A stretch of DNA of 64,000 nt from Arthrobacter subterraneus (GTDB lineage: Bacteria; Actinomycetota; Actinomycetes; Actinomycetales; Micrococcaceae), in assembly GCF_900099735.1 (NCBI RefSeq), contig NZ_FNDT01000002.1, positions 1 through 64,000 of the forward strand, in the 5' to 3' direction. Shown here piece after piece: positions 54,952 through 64,000 of this stretch (position 1 is its first letter; each line of letters opens with the position of its first letter). Made by a program: the position numbers and the translations under genes. Below the pieces are notes generated by a model. The model made no database searches and was not told the origin of the DNA. It saw only the letters and a program-made list of their open reading frames with translations.

Positions 54952-55266
54952 ATGCCAAGCCACCAGAAGCCCGACCCCGCAAAGGTCCACGCTGAGCAGC
55001 TGAAAGCGGTCCGCATAGCCATCAACGAAGTTGATGAGCAGATGGTGGGACTGATCGCGCGGCGGGAACGGCTGGTGCGCCGGGCAGGATCCCTCAAGGA
55101 AGATGACGAGTCGGTCCGCGCGCCCGCGCGGGTGGAGCAGGTTATCTCAAACGTGCGGGGCTTTGCAGAAAAGCTCGACGTCGATCCCACCGTGGTTGAA
55201 CGGACCTACCGCGCGATGATCGACGCCTTCATCGAGTTCGAGTTGAAAGTCCGCCGGCAGCCCTAG
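54952..55266 (+). CDS. Chorismate mutase (AroQ type)
   Basis: A 104-residue all-helical protein: [69 protein letters not shown]. This is the AroQ fold with catalytic Arg and Lys (R in AVRIAI/ARRE, K in GSLK, E in IEFE), converting chorismate to prephenate. The N-terminus is 15 residues longer than the minimal domain. It stands alone before thrS. Confidence 0.83.
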   Translation: MPSHQKPDPAKVHAEQLKAVRIAINEVDEQMVGLIARRERLVRRAGSLKEDDESVRAPARVEQVISNVRGFAEKLDVDPTVVERTYRAMIDAFIEFELKVRRQP

Positions 55267-55475
55267 GCGCCAGCCTCCAGACGGCGCCCGACTGCCCGCC
55301 TCCGCCCGCGACTGCCGGGCAGCACGGCCCGCGGGCCGGTTGGTTGGCCGCTCGCGCAACGGATACCATCGAGGGGACCGCGGCAGGAGTGTTGGGCCCT
55401 TGCTGGTCCTCGCCCGCCGGTACGGTTGATCGATCAGCGATCCAGCCAGTTCACCCTTATCAAGAGGAGACCTCA

Positions 55476-57491
55476 GTGTCAGCGCCCCCATCAATCACCC
55501 TCATCGTCGACGGCGAAGAGCAGCGGGTGACCACCGGGACCACGGGAGCGGACCTCTTCAGGGAGCAGCGCGACGTCGTCGTCGTCCGTGTTAACGATGA
55601 ACTGTGGGACCTGAGCCGGGAGCTGGAAGACGGCGCCCGGGTGGAGCCGGTCACCATTGATTCGTCGGACGGCCTCGACGTTCTTCGCCACTCGGCCGCG
55701 CACGTGATGGCGCAGGCCGTCCAGCAGCTGCGGCCCGACGCCAAGCTGGGGATCGGCCCGTACATCACCGACGGCTTCTACTTCGACTTCGACGTCAACG
55801 AGCCCTTCACTCCCGAGGACCTGAAGCAGCTCGAGAAGATGATGCTGAAGATCGTCAACGGAAACCAGCTCTTCCAGCGTCGCGTGGCCAGCGAGGACGA
55901 AGCCCGCGAGGCTATGAAGGACGAGCCCTACAAGCTCGAACTCATCGGTCTCAAGGGCGGCAACGGGGACATCACCGACGACGACGGCGCCTCCGTTGAG
56001 GTCGGCGCCGGTGAGCTGACCATCTACGACAACGTGGACCGCAAGTCCGGGGATGTTGTGTGGAAGGACCTCTGCCGCGGCCCGCACCTGCCCAACACCA
56101 AGCTGATCTCCAACGCGTATGCACTCACCCGCTCGGCGGCGGCCTACTGGCGCGGCAGCGAGAAGAACAAGCAGCTGCAGCGCATCTACGGCACGGCCTG
56201 GCCCACCAAGGATGATCTCAAGGCCTACCAGGAGCGCCTCGCTGAGGCTGAACGCCGCGATCACCGCAAGCTGGGCAGCGAGCTGGACCTGTTCTCCTTC
56301 CCGGACGAGCTGGGATCGGGCCTCCCCGTCTTCCACCCCCGCGGCGGCATCATCCGCAAGGCGATGGAGGACTACTCACGCCAGCGGCACGTCGAAGCCG
56401 GCTACGAGTTTGTCTACACTCCCCACATCACCAAGGGCCATCTCTACGAGGTCTCCGGCCACCTGGACTGGTACCGCGACGGCATGTTCCCTCCCATGCA
56501 CGTCGACGCCGAGCTCGACGCCGACGGCAAGGTCCGCAAACCCGGCCAGGATTATTACCTGAAGCCGATGAACTGCCCGATGCACAACCTGGTTTTCCGC
56601 TCGCGCGGACGGTCCTACCGGGAACTGCCGCTGCGGTTCTTCGAGTTCGGATCGGTGTACCGGTATGAAAAGTCCGGCGTGGTGCACGGGCTCACCCGGG
56701 TCCGGGGCATGACCCAGGACGACGCCCACATCTACTGCACCCGCGGGCAGATGAAGGATGAGCTCACCTCGACGCTCAACTTTGTGCTCGGCCTGCTGAA
56801 GGATTACGGGCTGGACGACTTCTACCTTGAGCTGTCCACCAAGGACCCGGAGAAGTACGTCGGAGACGACGAGGCATGGGAAGAAGCCACCCGCACCCTC
56901 GCCGAAGTGGCGGATGCCTCCGGGCTGGAACTCGTTCCGGATCCGGGCGGCGCAGCGTTCTATGGTCCCAAGATTTCCGTGCAGGCACGGGACGCGATCG
57001 GCCGCACGTGGCAGATGTCCACCATCCAGCTGGACTTCAACCTGCCTGAACGGTTTGAACTTGAGTACCAGGCGGCAGACGGAACCCGACAGCGGCCGGT
57101 CATGATCCACCGTGCGCTGTTCGGCTCGATTGAACGGTTCCTCGGCGTGCTGACAGAGCACTATGCAGGGGCTTTCCCGGCCTGGCTGGCTCCGGTCCAG
57201 GTCCGCGCCATCCCGGTGGCGGACGCCTTCAATGACTACCTGTTCGACGTTGTGGACAAGCTCAAGGCAGAGGGCATCCGTGCGGAGGTCGACATCACGT
57301 CCGACCGCTTCCCGAAGAAGATCCGCACCGCCAGCAAGGAGAAGGTGCCCTTCGTCCTGATTGCCGGCGGTGACGACGCCGACGCCGGTGCCGTGTCCTT
57401 CCGCTTCCGGGACGGAAGCCAGGAGAACCAGGTCCCGGTCGACGAAGCCGTGAAGCGGATTGTCGAAGCCGTCCGCAACCGGGAACAGTAG
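55476..57491 (+). CDS. thrS: Threonine-tRNA ligase
   Basis: 671 residues, complete: TGS domain ([20 protein letters not shown]), editing domain with [13 protein letters not shown] and [10 protein letters not shown], class II catalytic core with [20 protein letters not shown] (zinc Cys), [20 protein letters not shown], and an anticodon-binding C-terminus. The GTG at 55476 has GAGGAG 6 bases upstream; the upstream ATG at 55344 is not supported. No T-box is seen in the short leader. It heads the thrS-HIT-pgsA unit (6-base gap, then overlap). Confidence 0.97.
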   Translation: MSAPPSITLIVDGEEQRVTTGTTGADLFREQRDVVVVRVNDELWDLSRELEDGARVEPVTIDSSDGLDVLRHSAAHVMAQAVQQLRPDAKLGIGPYITDGFYFDFDVNEPFTPEDLKQLEKMMLKIVNGNQLFQRRVASEDEAREAMKDEPYKLELIGLKGGNGDITDDDGASVEVGAGELTIYDNVDRKSGDVVWKDLCRGPHLPNTKLISNAYALTRSAAAYWRGSEKNKQLQRIYGTAWPTKDDLKAYQERLAEAERRDHRKLGSELDLFSFPDELGSGLPVFHPRGGIIRKAMEDYSRQRHVEAGYEFVYTPHITKGHLYEVSGHLDWYRDGMFPPMHVDAELDADGKVRKPGQDYYLKPMNCPMHNLVFRSRGRSYRELPLRFFEFGSVYRYEKSGVVHGLTRVRGMTQDDAHIYCTRGQMKDELTSTLNFVLGLLKDYGLDDFYLELSTKDPEKYVGDDEAWEEATRTLAEVADASGLELVPDPGGAAFYGPKISVQARDAIGRTWQMSTIQLDFNLPERFELEYQAADGTRQRPVMIHRALFGSIERFLGVLTEHYAGAFPAWLAPVQVRAIPVADAFNDYLFDVVDKLKAEGIRAEVDITSDRFPKKIRTASKEKVPFVLIAGGDDADAGAVSFRFRDGSQENQVPVDEAVKRIVEAVRNREQ

Positions 57492-57497
57492 GGGCAG

Positions 57498-58112
57498 ATG
57501 CAGGACGACGCAGGAGCTGTCGGGCAGCATCACAGCGATGGGGACGTCACGGACGGCTTTGAGCTGGCCGGTGTGCCCGACGCCTTCCAGCGACTGTGGA
57601 CACCGCATCGGCTCGCGTACATCAAAGGCGGGCAGGGGCAGTTCAACAAGCAGGAGGACTGCCCCTTCTGTACGGCGCCCGGACGGTCCGATGACGAGTC
57701 GCTCATCGTCCACCGGGGCCGGAGCGCCTACGTTGTCCTGAACCTGTTCCCCTACAATCCCGGGCACCTGCTGGTGTGTCCGTACCGCCATGTGCCTGAC
57801 TACACCGACATCACCCGTGAGGAGACCGTCGAGATCGCGCACCTGACACAGACCGCAATGCATGCGCTGCGCAGCGTCGCACGGCCCACCGGCTTCAACC
57901 TCGGTATGAACCAGGGCGTCACCGGCGGAGCCGGAATCGCCGCCCACCTGCACCAGCATGTGGTGCCGCGGTGGAGCGGGGACGGAAACTTCTTCCCGAT
58001 CATCGCGCAGACGAAGGCCGTGACGCAGACCCTCGGCGAGGTGCGGTCGCAGCTTGCAGCGGCGTGGGATGAAGCTGCCTCGACAAGCTCGGAGGCGGGT
58101 CATGCTGAATAA
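57498..58112 (+). CDS. HIT-family hydrolase/phosphorylase (Ap4A phosphorylase-like)
   Basis: 204 residues. HIT motif HLHQHVVPRW near residue 153, CPFC zinc-type pair near 56, LNLFPYNPGHLLVCPYRHV and GFNLGMNQGVTGG. It corresponds in order and content to Rv2613c of Mycobacterium, a diadenosine tetraphosphate phosphorylase. AGGGG precedes the ATG 6 bases after thrS. Product of thrS (Ap4A from stress) makes the pairing reasonable. Confidence 0.88.
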   Translation: MQDDAGAVGQHHSDGDVTDGFELAGVPDAFQRLWTPHRLAYIKGGQGQFNKQEDCPFCTAPGRSDDESLIVHRGRSAYVVLNLFPYNPGHLLVCPYRHVPDYTDITREETVEIAHLTQTAMHALRSVARPTGFNLGMNQGVTGGAGIAAHLHQHVVPRWSGDGNFFPIIAQTKAVTQTLGEVRSQLAAAWDEAASTSSEAGHAE

Positions 58113-58710
58113 GTACGCGCGGTCCTTCTTCACGTCGCTGTTCACGCCCCTGGCAACGCTGCTCCTGAGGTGGAAGGTGTCGCCTGACGCAGTCACCGTG
58201 GTCGGAACCCTCGGTGTGGCCGGCGGTGCGCTCGTGTTCTACCCCCTGGGGGAGCTGTTTTGGGGCACCGTCTTCATCACGCTGTTTGTCTTCTCTGACG
58301 TGGTGGACGGCATCATGGCGCGGATCCAGGGCCGTAGCGGATCGTGGGGGAGTTTCCTCGACTCCACCCTTGACCGGATTGCGGACGGCGCGCTCTTTGC
58401 CGGCGTCGCCATCTGGTTTTTCCTGGGCGGCAACAACAGCGCAATCGCGATTGCCGCTCTGGCCTGCCTGGTGCTTGGGATGATCGTTTCCTATGCGCGG
58501 GCCAAGGCGGAGTCGCTCGGCTTCACCGCAAACGTAGGCATTGCGGAACGGGCCGAGCGCCTCGTCTCGGTGCTGACCGTGACCGGTCTGACCGGACTGG
58601 GACTTCCGGAGGTTGTGCTGCTGGCCGTCCTGATCCTGCTGGCGCTGGCCAGTGTCATCACGATCGTCCAGCGCGTCATGACGGTGCGGGTACAGGCCGC
58701 AGCACCCTGA
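58102..58710 (+). CDS. pgsA: CDP-alcohol phosphatidyltransferase (phosphatidylinositol-phosphate synthase type)
   Basis: 202-residue membrane enzyme with about six helices. The CDP-alcohol motif is complete: SDVVDGIMARIQGRSGSWG then FLDSTLDRIAD (D..DG..AR........G..LD...D...D). In Mycobacterium the gene at this place makes phosphatidylinositol phosphate from inositol phosphate, consistent with mycothiol and inositol lipids in this group. The ATG at 58102 overlaps the HIT gene end and has GGAGG just upstream. Confidence 0.88.
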   Translation: MLNKYARSFFTSLFTPLATLLLRWKVSPDAVTVVGTLGVAGGALVFYPLGELFWGTVFITLFVFSDVVDGIMARIQGRSGSWGSFLDSTLDRIADGALFAGVAIWFFLGGNNSAIAIAALACLVLGMIVSYARAKAESLGFTANVGIAERAERLVSVLTVTGLTGLGLPEVVLLAVLILLALASVITIVQRVMTVRVQAAAP

Positions 58711-58846
58711 GCATTCTCCCCGATCCGTCGCGGCTGTCCGGCTGCACAACCGCAGCCAGGTGATGTTCAGTCGCTGACCGGTGTTTCGGCCGTTCCGGCG
58801 GGCTATCATTGATTGTCATCTTTATCTCTACCCGAGGGGCCAAACT

Positions 58847-59761
58847 GTGTCCACTGTTGAAGAAGCTTCCACCACGGCGCCCGTGACCGGCAGCAGCCGC
58901 GTCAAGCGCGGGATGGCGGAAATGCTCAAGGGCGGCGTCATCATGGATGTTGTCACCGCGGAGCAGGCCCGCATCGCCGAGGATGCCGGCGCTGTCGCCG
59001 TCATGGCGCTTGAGCGCGTCCCCGCCGACATCCGCGCCCAGGGCGGGGTCTCACGGATGTCCGATCCCGACATGATCGACAGCATCATCGAGGCTGTCTC
59101 CATTCCCGTCATGGCCAAGGCGCGCATCGGCCACTTTGTGGAGGCGCAGGTCCTGCAGTCCCTCGGAGTTGATTACATCGATGAGTCAGAGGTGCTGACA
59201 CCTGCGGACTTCACCAACCACATCGACAAGTGGAAGTTCACCGTTCCCTTTGTCTGCGGTGCCACCAATCTCGGTGAGGCACTGCGCCGCATCAATGAGG
59301 GCGCGGCCATGATCCGCTCCAAGGGTGAGGCCGGAACCGGAGATGTTTCCAACGCCACCATGCACATGCGCAAGATCCGCGCGGAGATCGCCCGGCTGAG
59401 CTCCATGCCCGAGGACGAGCTGTACGTTGCAGCCAAGGAGCTGCAGGCACCGTACGAGCTCGTGAAGGAAGTTGCCGCGGCCGGCACGCTGCCGGTTGTG
59501 CTGTTCACCGCCGGCGGCATCGCCACCCCAGCGGATGCCGCAATGATGATGCAGCTGGGCGCCGACGGCGTCTTCGTCGGTTCAGGCATCTTCAAGTCCG
59601 GCAACCCGGCAGAGCGTGCCGCAGCGATCGTCAAGGCCACCACGTTCCACGATGATCCGGACATGATCGCCAAGGTCTCCCGCGGCCTGGGCGAAGCAAT
59701 GGTCGGAATCAACGTCGACGACATCCCCCAGCCGCACCGCCTCGCCGAGCGCGGCTGGTAA
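58847..59761 (+). CDS. pdxS: Pyridoxal 5'-phosphate synthase, PdxS subunit
   Basis: 304-residue PLP synthase barrel: [56 protein letters not shown] (catalytic Lys), [15 protein letters not shown] and [20 protein letters not shown]. Condenses ribose 5-phosphate and glyceraldehyde 3-phosphate with ammonia from PdxT. The GTG at 58847 has GAGGGG 7 bases upstream. The PdxT gene that usually follows is not here; a terminator and a capA-like gene come next. Confidence 0.96.
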   Translation: MSTVEEASTTAPVTGSSRVKRGMAEMLKGGVIMDVVTAEQARIAEDAGAVAVMALERVPADIRAQGGVSRMSDPDMIDSIIEAVSIPVMAKARIGHFVEAQVLQSLGVDYIDESEVLTPADFTNHIDKWKFTVPFVCGATNLGEALRRINEGAAMIRSKGEAGTGDVSNATMHMRKIRAEIARLSSMPEDELYVAAKELQAPYELVKEVAAAGTLPVVLFTAGGIATPADAAMMMQLGADGVFVGSGIFKSGNPAERAAAIVKATTFHDDPDMIAKVSRGLGEAMVGINVDDIPQPHRLAERGW

Positions 59762-59788
59762 TACCGCCTGCGGCAAGTCACTACAGCG

Positions 59789-59815
59789 AAGGGCCGGACA
59801 TTGCGTCCGGCCCTT
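59789..59815 (+). terminator. Terminator hairpin after pdxS
   Basis: AAGGGCCGGAC pairs with GTCCGGCCCTT (11 bp, perfect) around ATTGC, 28 bases after the pdxS stop. Only a short CCCC follows rather than a T-run. Confidence 0.7.
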
Positions 59816-59883
59816 CCCCATCGGCGCGCCGTCCGCCAGGGCGCCTTCTGACAGCGGTTGTCCTTCGGCGCTAGGCTGGCCGG

Positions 59884-61116
59884 GTGAGCGGTCGCAGCGC
59901 ACAAGCCATCCGGGCCGCAGCACTCGCGGTGCTGCTGCTGACATCCGGATGTTCGGGCTCTGAAACCAGCCCGCCGCCGGCGGAATCGGCGAGCGGCCGC
60001 CCAGTTCCGTCGCTGTCGCCCACACCGTCGTCCAGTCCGGCCGCCCCGACGGCCGATCCACTTGATTCACCGTCCCCGGCGACAGCCCGCCCATCGCTCA
60101 GCGTGGTGCTCACCGGAGACCTGCTGCTCCATGAAGGACTGTGGGAACAGGCTGCGCTCGACGGCGGCGGCAACCCTGACTTCGGGCCCATGCTCGCAGC
60201 GCAGGCCGAGTATGTGACCCCCGCAGACCTCGCCGTCTGCCACCTGGAAACGCCGCTGGCAGAGCCCGGCGGGCCGTTTTCCGGGTATCCCGCGTTCAAC
60301 GTTCCTCCGCAGATTGCCGAGGCCGTCGCGGCGCTCGGCTACGACGCGTGCACCACCGCGAGCAACCACACACTCGACGCCGGCACCACTGGGCTCAACC
60401 GCACCCTTGACACGCTCGACAGCTCCGGGCTGGGACACACCGGCTCCTACCGCACGCAGGCGGAAGCAGCTGAGCCTCTCATCATGGATACGGGCAAGGC
60501 CAGGGTCGCGGTGATCACGGGCACCTATGCGCTCAACGGGGTTGTGCCGGAGTTCGGCTGGCAGGTGGATCAGCTGGATCCGGCGGCGATGATCGCCAGG
60601 GCGGATGCAGCTCGTGCGGCGGACGCCGACGTCGTACTGGCTGCGGTGCACGCCGGCGACGAGTACGCCGACTACGCCAATGCCCAACAGCAGGACGTTG
60701 CACACGCGCTGGTGGACAGCGGCCGGTTCGACCTGGTCTACGGACACCACAGCCACTCGGTGCTGCCCATCGAGAAGTACAACGGTGTGTGGATTGTCTA
60801 TGGTCTCGGCAACACCATTGCCGCCCACCTGACCCCGGATATCCGCAACACTGAGGGCCTCCTTGTCCAGGCGGATTTCCGGCAGAAGGACGACGGCGGC
60901 TGGGAGGTCGGTGAGCTTCGCTGGCTCCCTGCCACCTGGAACGGGCCGGGACACCGCTGGTGCCCGGTGGCGGGCTTCAACCTTGAGCGGATGGCCGCGG
61001 CGGAAGTCTCCTGCGTCTCCGCCGCGGAGGATGCCGCAAGCCGCGCCCGGACCAAGGCGACGGTCGAGTCGATGGGCGCGGCTGAGGCGGACGCCGTCGA
61101 GTGGCCGGGGGAGTGA
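59884..61116 (+). CDS. CapA-family lipoprotein (metallophosphoesterase-like)
   Basis: 410 residues. Lipoprotein signal: AIRAAALAVLLLTSGCSGSE with the lipobox Cys near 23, then a Ser/Pro/Thr-rich linker to about 70. The catalytic part has LSVVLTGDLLLHEGLWEQ, AVCHLETPLAEPGG, ASNHTLDAGTTGL, LAAVHAGDEYADY and VYGHHSHSVLPIEKY, the CapA/PGA_cap motifs of a calcineurin-like phosphoesterase fold. CapA takes part in poly-gamma-glutamate export, but capB and capC are absent, so the role is open. Confidence 0.84.
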   Translation: MSGRSAQAIRAAALAVLLLTSGCSGSETSPPPAESASGRPVPSLSPTPSSSPAAPTADPLDSPSPATARPSLSVVLTGDLLLHEGLWEQAALDGGGNPDFGPMLAAQAEYVTPADLAVCHLETPLAEPGGPFSGYPAFNVPPQIAEAVAALGYDACTTASNHTLDAGTTGLNRTLDTLDSSGLGHTGSYRTQAEAAEPLIMDTGKARVAVITGTYALNGVVPEFGWQVDQLDPAAMIARADAARAADADVVLAAVHAGDEYADYANAQQQDVAHALVDSGRFDLVYGHHSHSVLPIEKYNGVWIVYGLGNTIAAHLTPDIRNTEGLLVQADFRQKDDGGWEVGELRWLPATWNGPGHRWCPVAGFNLERMAAAEVSCVSAAEDAASRARTKATVESMGAAEADAVEWPGE

Positions 61117-61122
61117 AACCGG

Positions 61123-61833
61123 TCAGGGCAGCGTGAGCCACCAGGTATGTCCTCGGCCGATGAGCTCAAAGCCGCGGCGCAGGTATAGCTTGTAACCCTC
61201 CGGCGTGGCATTCAGCGCCAGTTCCTCGGCCCCGGCCGCAGCAGCCTGGCGTGCCACCGCGGACAGCAGTGCCGTCCCCACTCCCTGGCGCCGGAATGCA
61301 GCCTGCACCTCCATATTGAAGATCCCTCCCAGCGCACGGGGGTTGTCTATTCCGTCGTAGAACGAATACGCGGCGCCCGCCAGGCCGCCCTCCTTGCGGG
61401 CAACCGCGTGCCATGCGCGCACGGGCTCCTCGCGGGCAACGGCCAGTTCCGCTGCCGGCGGCCCCGAATACTCAGGCACCTCAACCGTGACGGTGGCGCA
61501 ACCGGGATCGTATCCGGTGACGGAGCCTACCGCCGCGCTCATCCACCACGGCTGCCACCCCGGCTCAAACCCGAAGCCGGTGAGCTCCTGCGCGCGGACG
61601 GCGCCGTTCAGCCAGACGCCGACGGTCCGGGCGCCCAGCCGGACACCCTCGGCGAGACCCGGGCGCAGTCCTGCCGCGGAAATGGACGTAGGGAACATCA
61701 GCATCAGCTCACTGCGCGCAGGCAGCCAGATCCAGTCGCATTCGTGGGTGGAGAAAGTACGGCCGCCGGTTGCCTGCGCAAGAGCGGCGAACCAGGCCCG
61801 CTGCAGCCGCTGGCAACCGGCGATGGTGGTCAT
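61123..61833 (-). CDS. GNAT-family N-acetyltransferase
   Basis: 236 residues with an N-terminal variable region (LARATGGRTF-like, WIWLPARSELMLMFP) and a C-terminal GNAT domain: GIFNMEVQAAFRRQGVGTAL, LLSAVARQAAAAGAEELAL, GYKLYLRRGFELIGRGHTWW. RRQGVGTAL is the acetyl-CoA loop. The start overlaps the M3 peptidase stop (ATGA), so the pair is co-transcribed. Substrate unknown. Confidence 0.82.
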   Translation of the reverse strand: MTTIAGCQRLQRAWFAALAQATGGRTFSTHECDWIWLPARSELMLMFPTSISAAGLRPGLAEGVRLGARTVGVWLNGAVRAQELTGFGFEPGWQPWWMSAAVGSVTGYDPGCATVTVEVPEYSGPPAAELAVAREEPVRAWHAVARKEGGLAGAAYSFYDGIDNPRALGGIFNMEVQAAFRRQGVGTALLSAVARQAAAAGAEELALNATPEGYKLYLRRGFELIGRGHTWWLTLP

Positions 61834-63848
61834 GACTGGTCGGCCAGGCCGCGCCGCTCGAGCAGCGGTTCGAGGCGCGCGGCGCGTCCGCGGAAGGAAG
61901 CGAAAGCCTGGAGCGGGTCCACACTGTATCCGCGGGAGAGCAGTTCGCGGCGGAAGTGCTCCCCGTTTTCGCGGGTGAGCCCGCCCGACTCCCTGAACCA
62001 TTCCACGCTGTCCGCGTCCAGGACCTCGCTCCAGATGTAGGCGTAATAGGCCGCAGCGTAGCCGCCGGCGAAAATGTGTTTGAAGTAGCCCGTCCGGTAG
62101 CGCGGGGGCACCGGCGCATAGTCCACCCCGGCGTCGTGCAGTGCCTGATTCTCGAAGGCTGGCGGGTCCTCGACGGCGGCCCCGGGAGGCAGCTCATGCC
62201 AGGCCAGGTCGAGCAGGGCCGCACCGAGGTATTCGGTGGTGGCGAATCCCTCACCCCACTGCCGGGCGGCGACGAGCCTGTCGATTGTCTCCTGGGGAAG
62301 CGGTTCACCGGTCTGGTGGTGCCGCGCGTAGTTGCTCACCACTTCGGGCCAGAGCATCCACATCTCGTTGACCTGCGAGGGATACTCCACGAAGTCCCGC
62401 GGCACGCTGGTGCCGGAGAACAGCGGGTAGGTCACGTTGGAGAAAAGCCCATGCAGCGCATGCCCGAATTCATGGAAGGTGGTGCGGACCTCGTCGAAGG
62501 TCAGGAGGGTGGGTTCACCGGCCGGCGGCCGGGAGATGTTCAGGTTGTTGACGACCACCGCCTGTGTCCCCGCGAGCCGTGACTGCTCCACGAAGGAGTT
62601 CATCCACGCGCCGCCGTTCTTGGTCTCGCGTGTGTAGTAATCGCCGAGGAACAGCCCGAGCCCGGTACCGTCCTCCTCACGGACCTCCCAGACACGCACC
62701 TCCGGATGGTAGCCCTGCAGGTCGCTTCGCTCGTGGAAGGTCAGGCCATACAGCTTGTTCGCCGCGAAGAAGACCCCGTCCTGCAGCACCCGGTCCAGTT
62801 CGAAATACGGGCGCAGCGCAGCGAGGTCAACGTCATACTTCTCCGCCCGGACCTTCCCGGAGTAGTACGGCCAGTCCCAGGCCTCGATCGGGTGGCCGGC
62901 CGCTTCCTCAAGCTGGCGGGCCTCTGCACGGGCGTTCCGGACGGCAGGCTTCGCCAGGCGGCCCAGCAGGTCGTGGATGGCGTCCAGTGACGGGGCAGTC
63001 TGATCATCTGTGGCGAGTTCCGCATGGTTGGCGAAACCAAGCAGCGCTGCCCGCTCGGCGCGCAGCGCGGCCATGCGGGCGGCAACGCCGACGGTGTTGT
63101 TCTCGTTGTCCCGGAATCCGCGGTTGATGGAGGCCTCGTGCAGGCGACGGCGGGTTTCCCGGTTGGCCAGGGACTCCAGCGCCGGTTGTGACGTCGGCAG
63201 GATGAGGGTAAGGAGGTATTTCCCGGGATGGCCGGCAGCCTCTGCGGCCCCTGCGGCGGAGGCGATGTCGTCAGCGGACAGACCCTCGAGTTCGGACTCG
63301 TCGTCGAGCAGGAGCGCGGAGGCGTTCGTGTCCCGGAGCAGGCGCTGGCTGAACTCGGTGCCCAGGCGGGACAGTTCCCCGTTCAGGTCGCGCAACCGCT
63401 GCTGTGCGGCGTCGTCAAGCTGGGCCCCGGCGCGGATGAAGCGCTGCCGGTATTCCGCGGCGAGGCGGGCTGACTCGGCATCGAGTCCGGAGACCTCCAC
63501 CGCGCTCACCCTTTCGAAGAGCGCCTTGTTGAGATAGATGTTGTCCTCATGGGAGGCCAGGCGCGGCGCAATCTCCTTCTCCACCGCCTGAATGCCTTCG
63601 GTGGAGTGTGCCGACGAGTTGTTGTGGAACACCAGGGCAACCCGGCGGAGGCCCTGACCGGCGCGCTCCATTGCCAGGATCGTATTCTCGAAGGACGCGG
63701 GATCCGGATTCGAGACGATCGCTTCGATATCAGCCAGGTGCTCGTCAATGCCGCTGTCGAATGCCGGCAGGAAGTCCTCCTCGCCGATCTGCCCGAAGGG
63801 CGGCAACTGGTACGGCAGCGTGCTCGGTGCAAGAAAAGGGTTGCTCAT
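61830..63848 (-). CDS. M3-family metallopeptidase (oligopeptidase A/dipeptidyl carboxypeptidase type)
   Basis: 672-residue zinc peptidase: FDEVRTTFHEFGHALHGLFS carries the HEFGH zinc site; other family blocks are PYYSGKVRAEKYDVDLAALR, GLFLGDYYTRETKNGGAWM, DFVEYPSQVNEMWMLWPEVV, GYFKHIFAGGYAAAYYAYIW. It degrades short peptides in the cytoplasm. Start MSNPFLAPSTLPYQLPPF at 63848 is that of the family; further upstream residues are unlikely. Confidence 0.93.
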   Translation of the reverse strand: MSNPFLAPSTLPYQLPPFGQIGEEDFLPAFDSGIDEHLADIEAIVSNPDPASFENTILAMERAGQGLRRVALVFHNNSSAHSTEGIQAVEKEIAPRLASHEDNIYLNKALFERVSAVEVSGLDAESARLAAEYRQRFIRAGAQLDDAAQQRLRDLNGELSRLGTEFSQRLLRDTNASALLLDDESELEGLSADDIASAAGAAEAAGHPGKYLLTLILPTSQPALESLANRETRRRLHEASINRGFRDNENNTVGVAARMAALRAERAALLGFANHAELATDDQTAPSLDAIHDLLGRLAKPAVRNARAEARQLEEAAGHPIEAWDWPYYSGKVRAEKYDVDLAALRPYFELDRVLQDGVFFAANKLYGLTFHERSDLQGYHPEVRVWEVREEDGTGLGLFLGDYYTRETKNGGAWMNSFVEQSRLAGTQAVVVNNLNISRPPAGEPTLLTFDEVRTTFHEFGHALHGLFSNVTYPLFSGTSVPRDFVEYPSQVNEMWMLWPEVVSNYARHHQTGEPLPQETIDRLVAARQWGEGFATTEYLGAALLDLAWHELPPGAAVEDPPAFENQALHDAGVDYAPVPPRYRTGYFKHIFAGGYAAAYYAYIWSEVLDADSVEWFRESGGLTRENGEHFRRELLSRGYSVDPLQAFASFRGRAARLEPLLERRGLADQS

Positions 63849-63963
63849 GGAAACCAACCTTGGCATAACGCCGCGCACGGCGACGGAAGGCAAGGCCGTG
63901 TGCAGGCGTGTTGCCGGCGCCGGCTCACCTATCATGGAGTGTCATCATCAAGGGGAGGTTGCT

Positions 63964-64000
63964 GTGTCTGCACGTTCGCTGATTCGAGGCAGGTGGGCGG
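63964..64000 (+). CDS. Start of a gene running off the window
   Basis: A GTG at 63964 has GGGGAGG 5 bases upstream and opens VSARSLIRGRWA before the window ends. The ribosome binding site is strong, so a gene is likely; nothing can be said about its product. Confidence 0.4.
   Translation, partial: MSARSLIRGRWA

Noticed and set aside
55300..55475. T-box leader before thrS
   Set aside because: No T-box core sequence or specifier stem is visible in the short leader.

Overview
The window looks like a chromosomal stretch of a high-GC actinobacterium of the Arthrobacter group (Micrococcaceae). Supporting signs are the GC-rich sequence, GTG/TTG starts behind strong GGAGG-type ribosome binding sites, a mycothiol-type redox set (S-(hydroxymethyl)mycothiol dehydrogenase, mycoredoxin), actinobacterial signature families (DUF3090, SCO1664, MSMEG_4193, SCO4226) and the thrS-HIT-pgsA-pdxS gene order. 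The genus is inferred from gene content, not from an rRNA gene.

Region 1 (1 to about 9700) is mobile or accessory DNA: the 3' end of an IS3-type transposase, a large MobF relaxase/helicase, a DprA-like protein, a small membrane protein that may be frameshifted, a 1122-residue Mrr-like nuclease/NACHT NTPase fusion (the best candidate for a new defence protein here), and a tandem-HTH protein. An orphan terminator at 9699-9731 marks the join to ordinary chromosome.

Region 2 (9742-24090) holds a PatB/MalY-type C-S lyase, a 5'-3' exonuclease, an App1-like phosphatase, an FUSC transporter, metF-metE behind a structured leader, a LysR regulator, and a lipid-modifying operon (FAD oxidoreductase, DUF1365, two cyclopropane-fatty-acid-synthase-type methyltransferases).

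Region 3 (24091-28472) is the class Ib ribonucleotide reductase cluster nrdH-nrdI-nrdE-nrdF. Its upstream region carries a cluster of DnaA-box-like sequences and a CTAGAT/ATCTAG palindrome; a long hairpin separates nrdE from nrdF.

Region 4 (28473-45628) is mixed: a secreted GxGW-repeat protein, DUF805, a methyltransferase next to a remnant of an endonuclease/exonuclease/phosphatase gene, the MSMEG_4193-DUF3090-SCO1664 trio, an MFS transporter, a PUA-like/HNH endonuclease, SelO, a SCO4226-like protein, a YpfJ-type metallopeptidase, a divergent ArsR-MFS/flavoprotein unit with a clear operator, a thioesterase-like protein, an aldo/keto reductase, DUF2177 and a lipoate ligase-like protein.

Region 5 (45656-52615) is the methylcitrate cycle: GntR-prpD-prpB-prpC plus an adenylate kinase on the minus strand, and a divergent propionyl-CoA synthetase. 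Two TGTATACA sites lie between them.

Region 6 (52644-64000) holds mycothiol-dependent aldehyde detoxification (dehydrogenase and MBL hydrolase), mycoredoxin, chorismate mutase, thrS-HIT-pgsA, pdxS, a CapA-like lipoprotein, a GNAT protein, an M3 peptidase and the first codons of another gene. A palindromic element built on GGCAGGACAC/GTGTCCTGCC occurs at 43379 and again at 54474.
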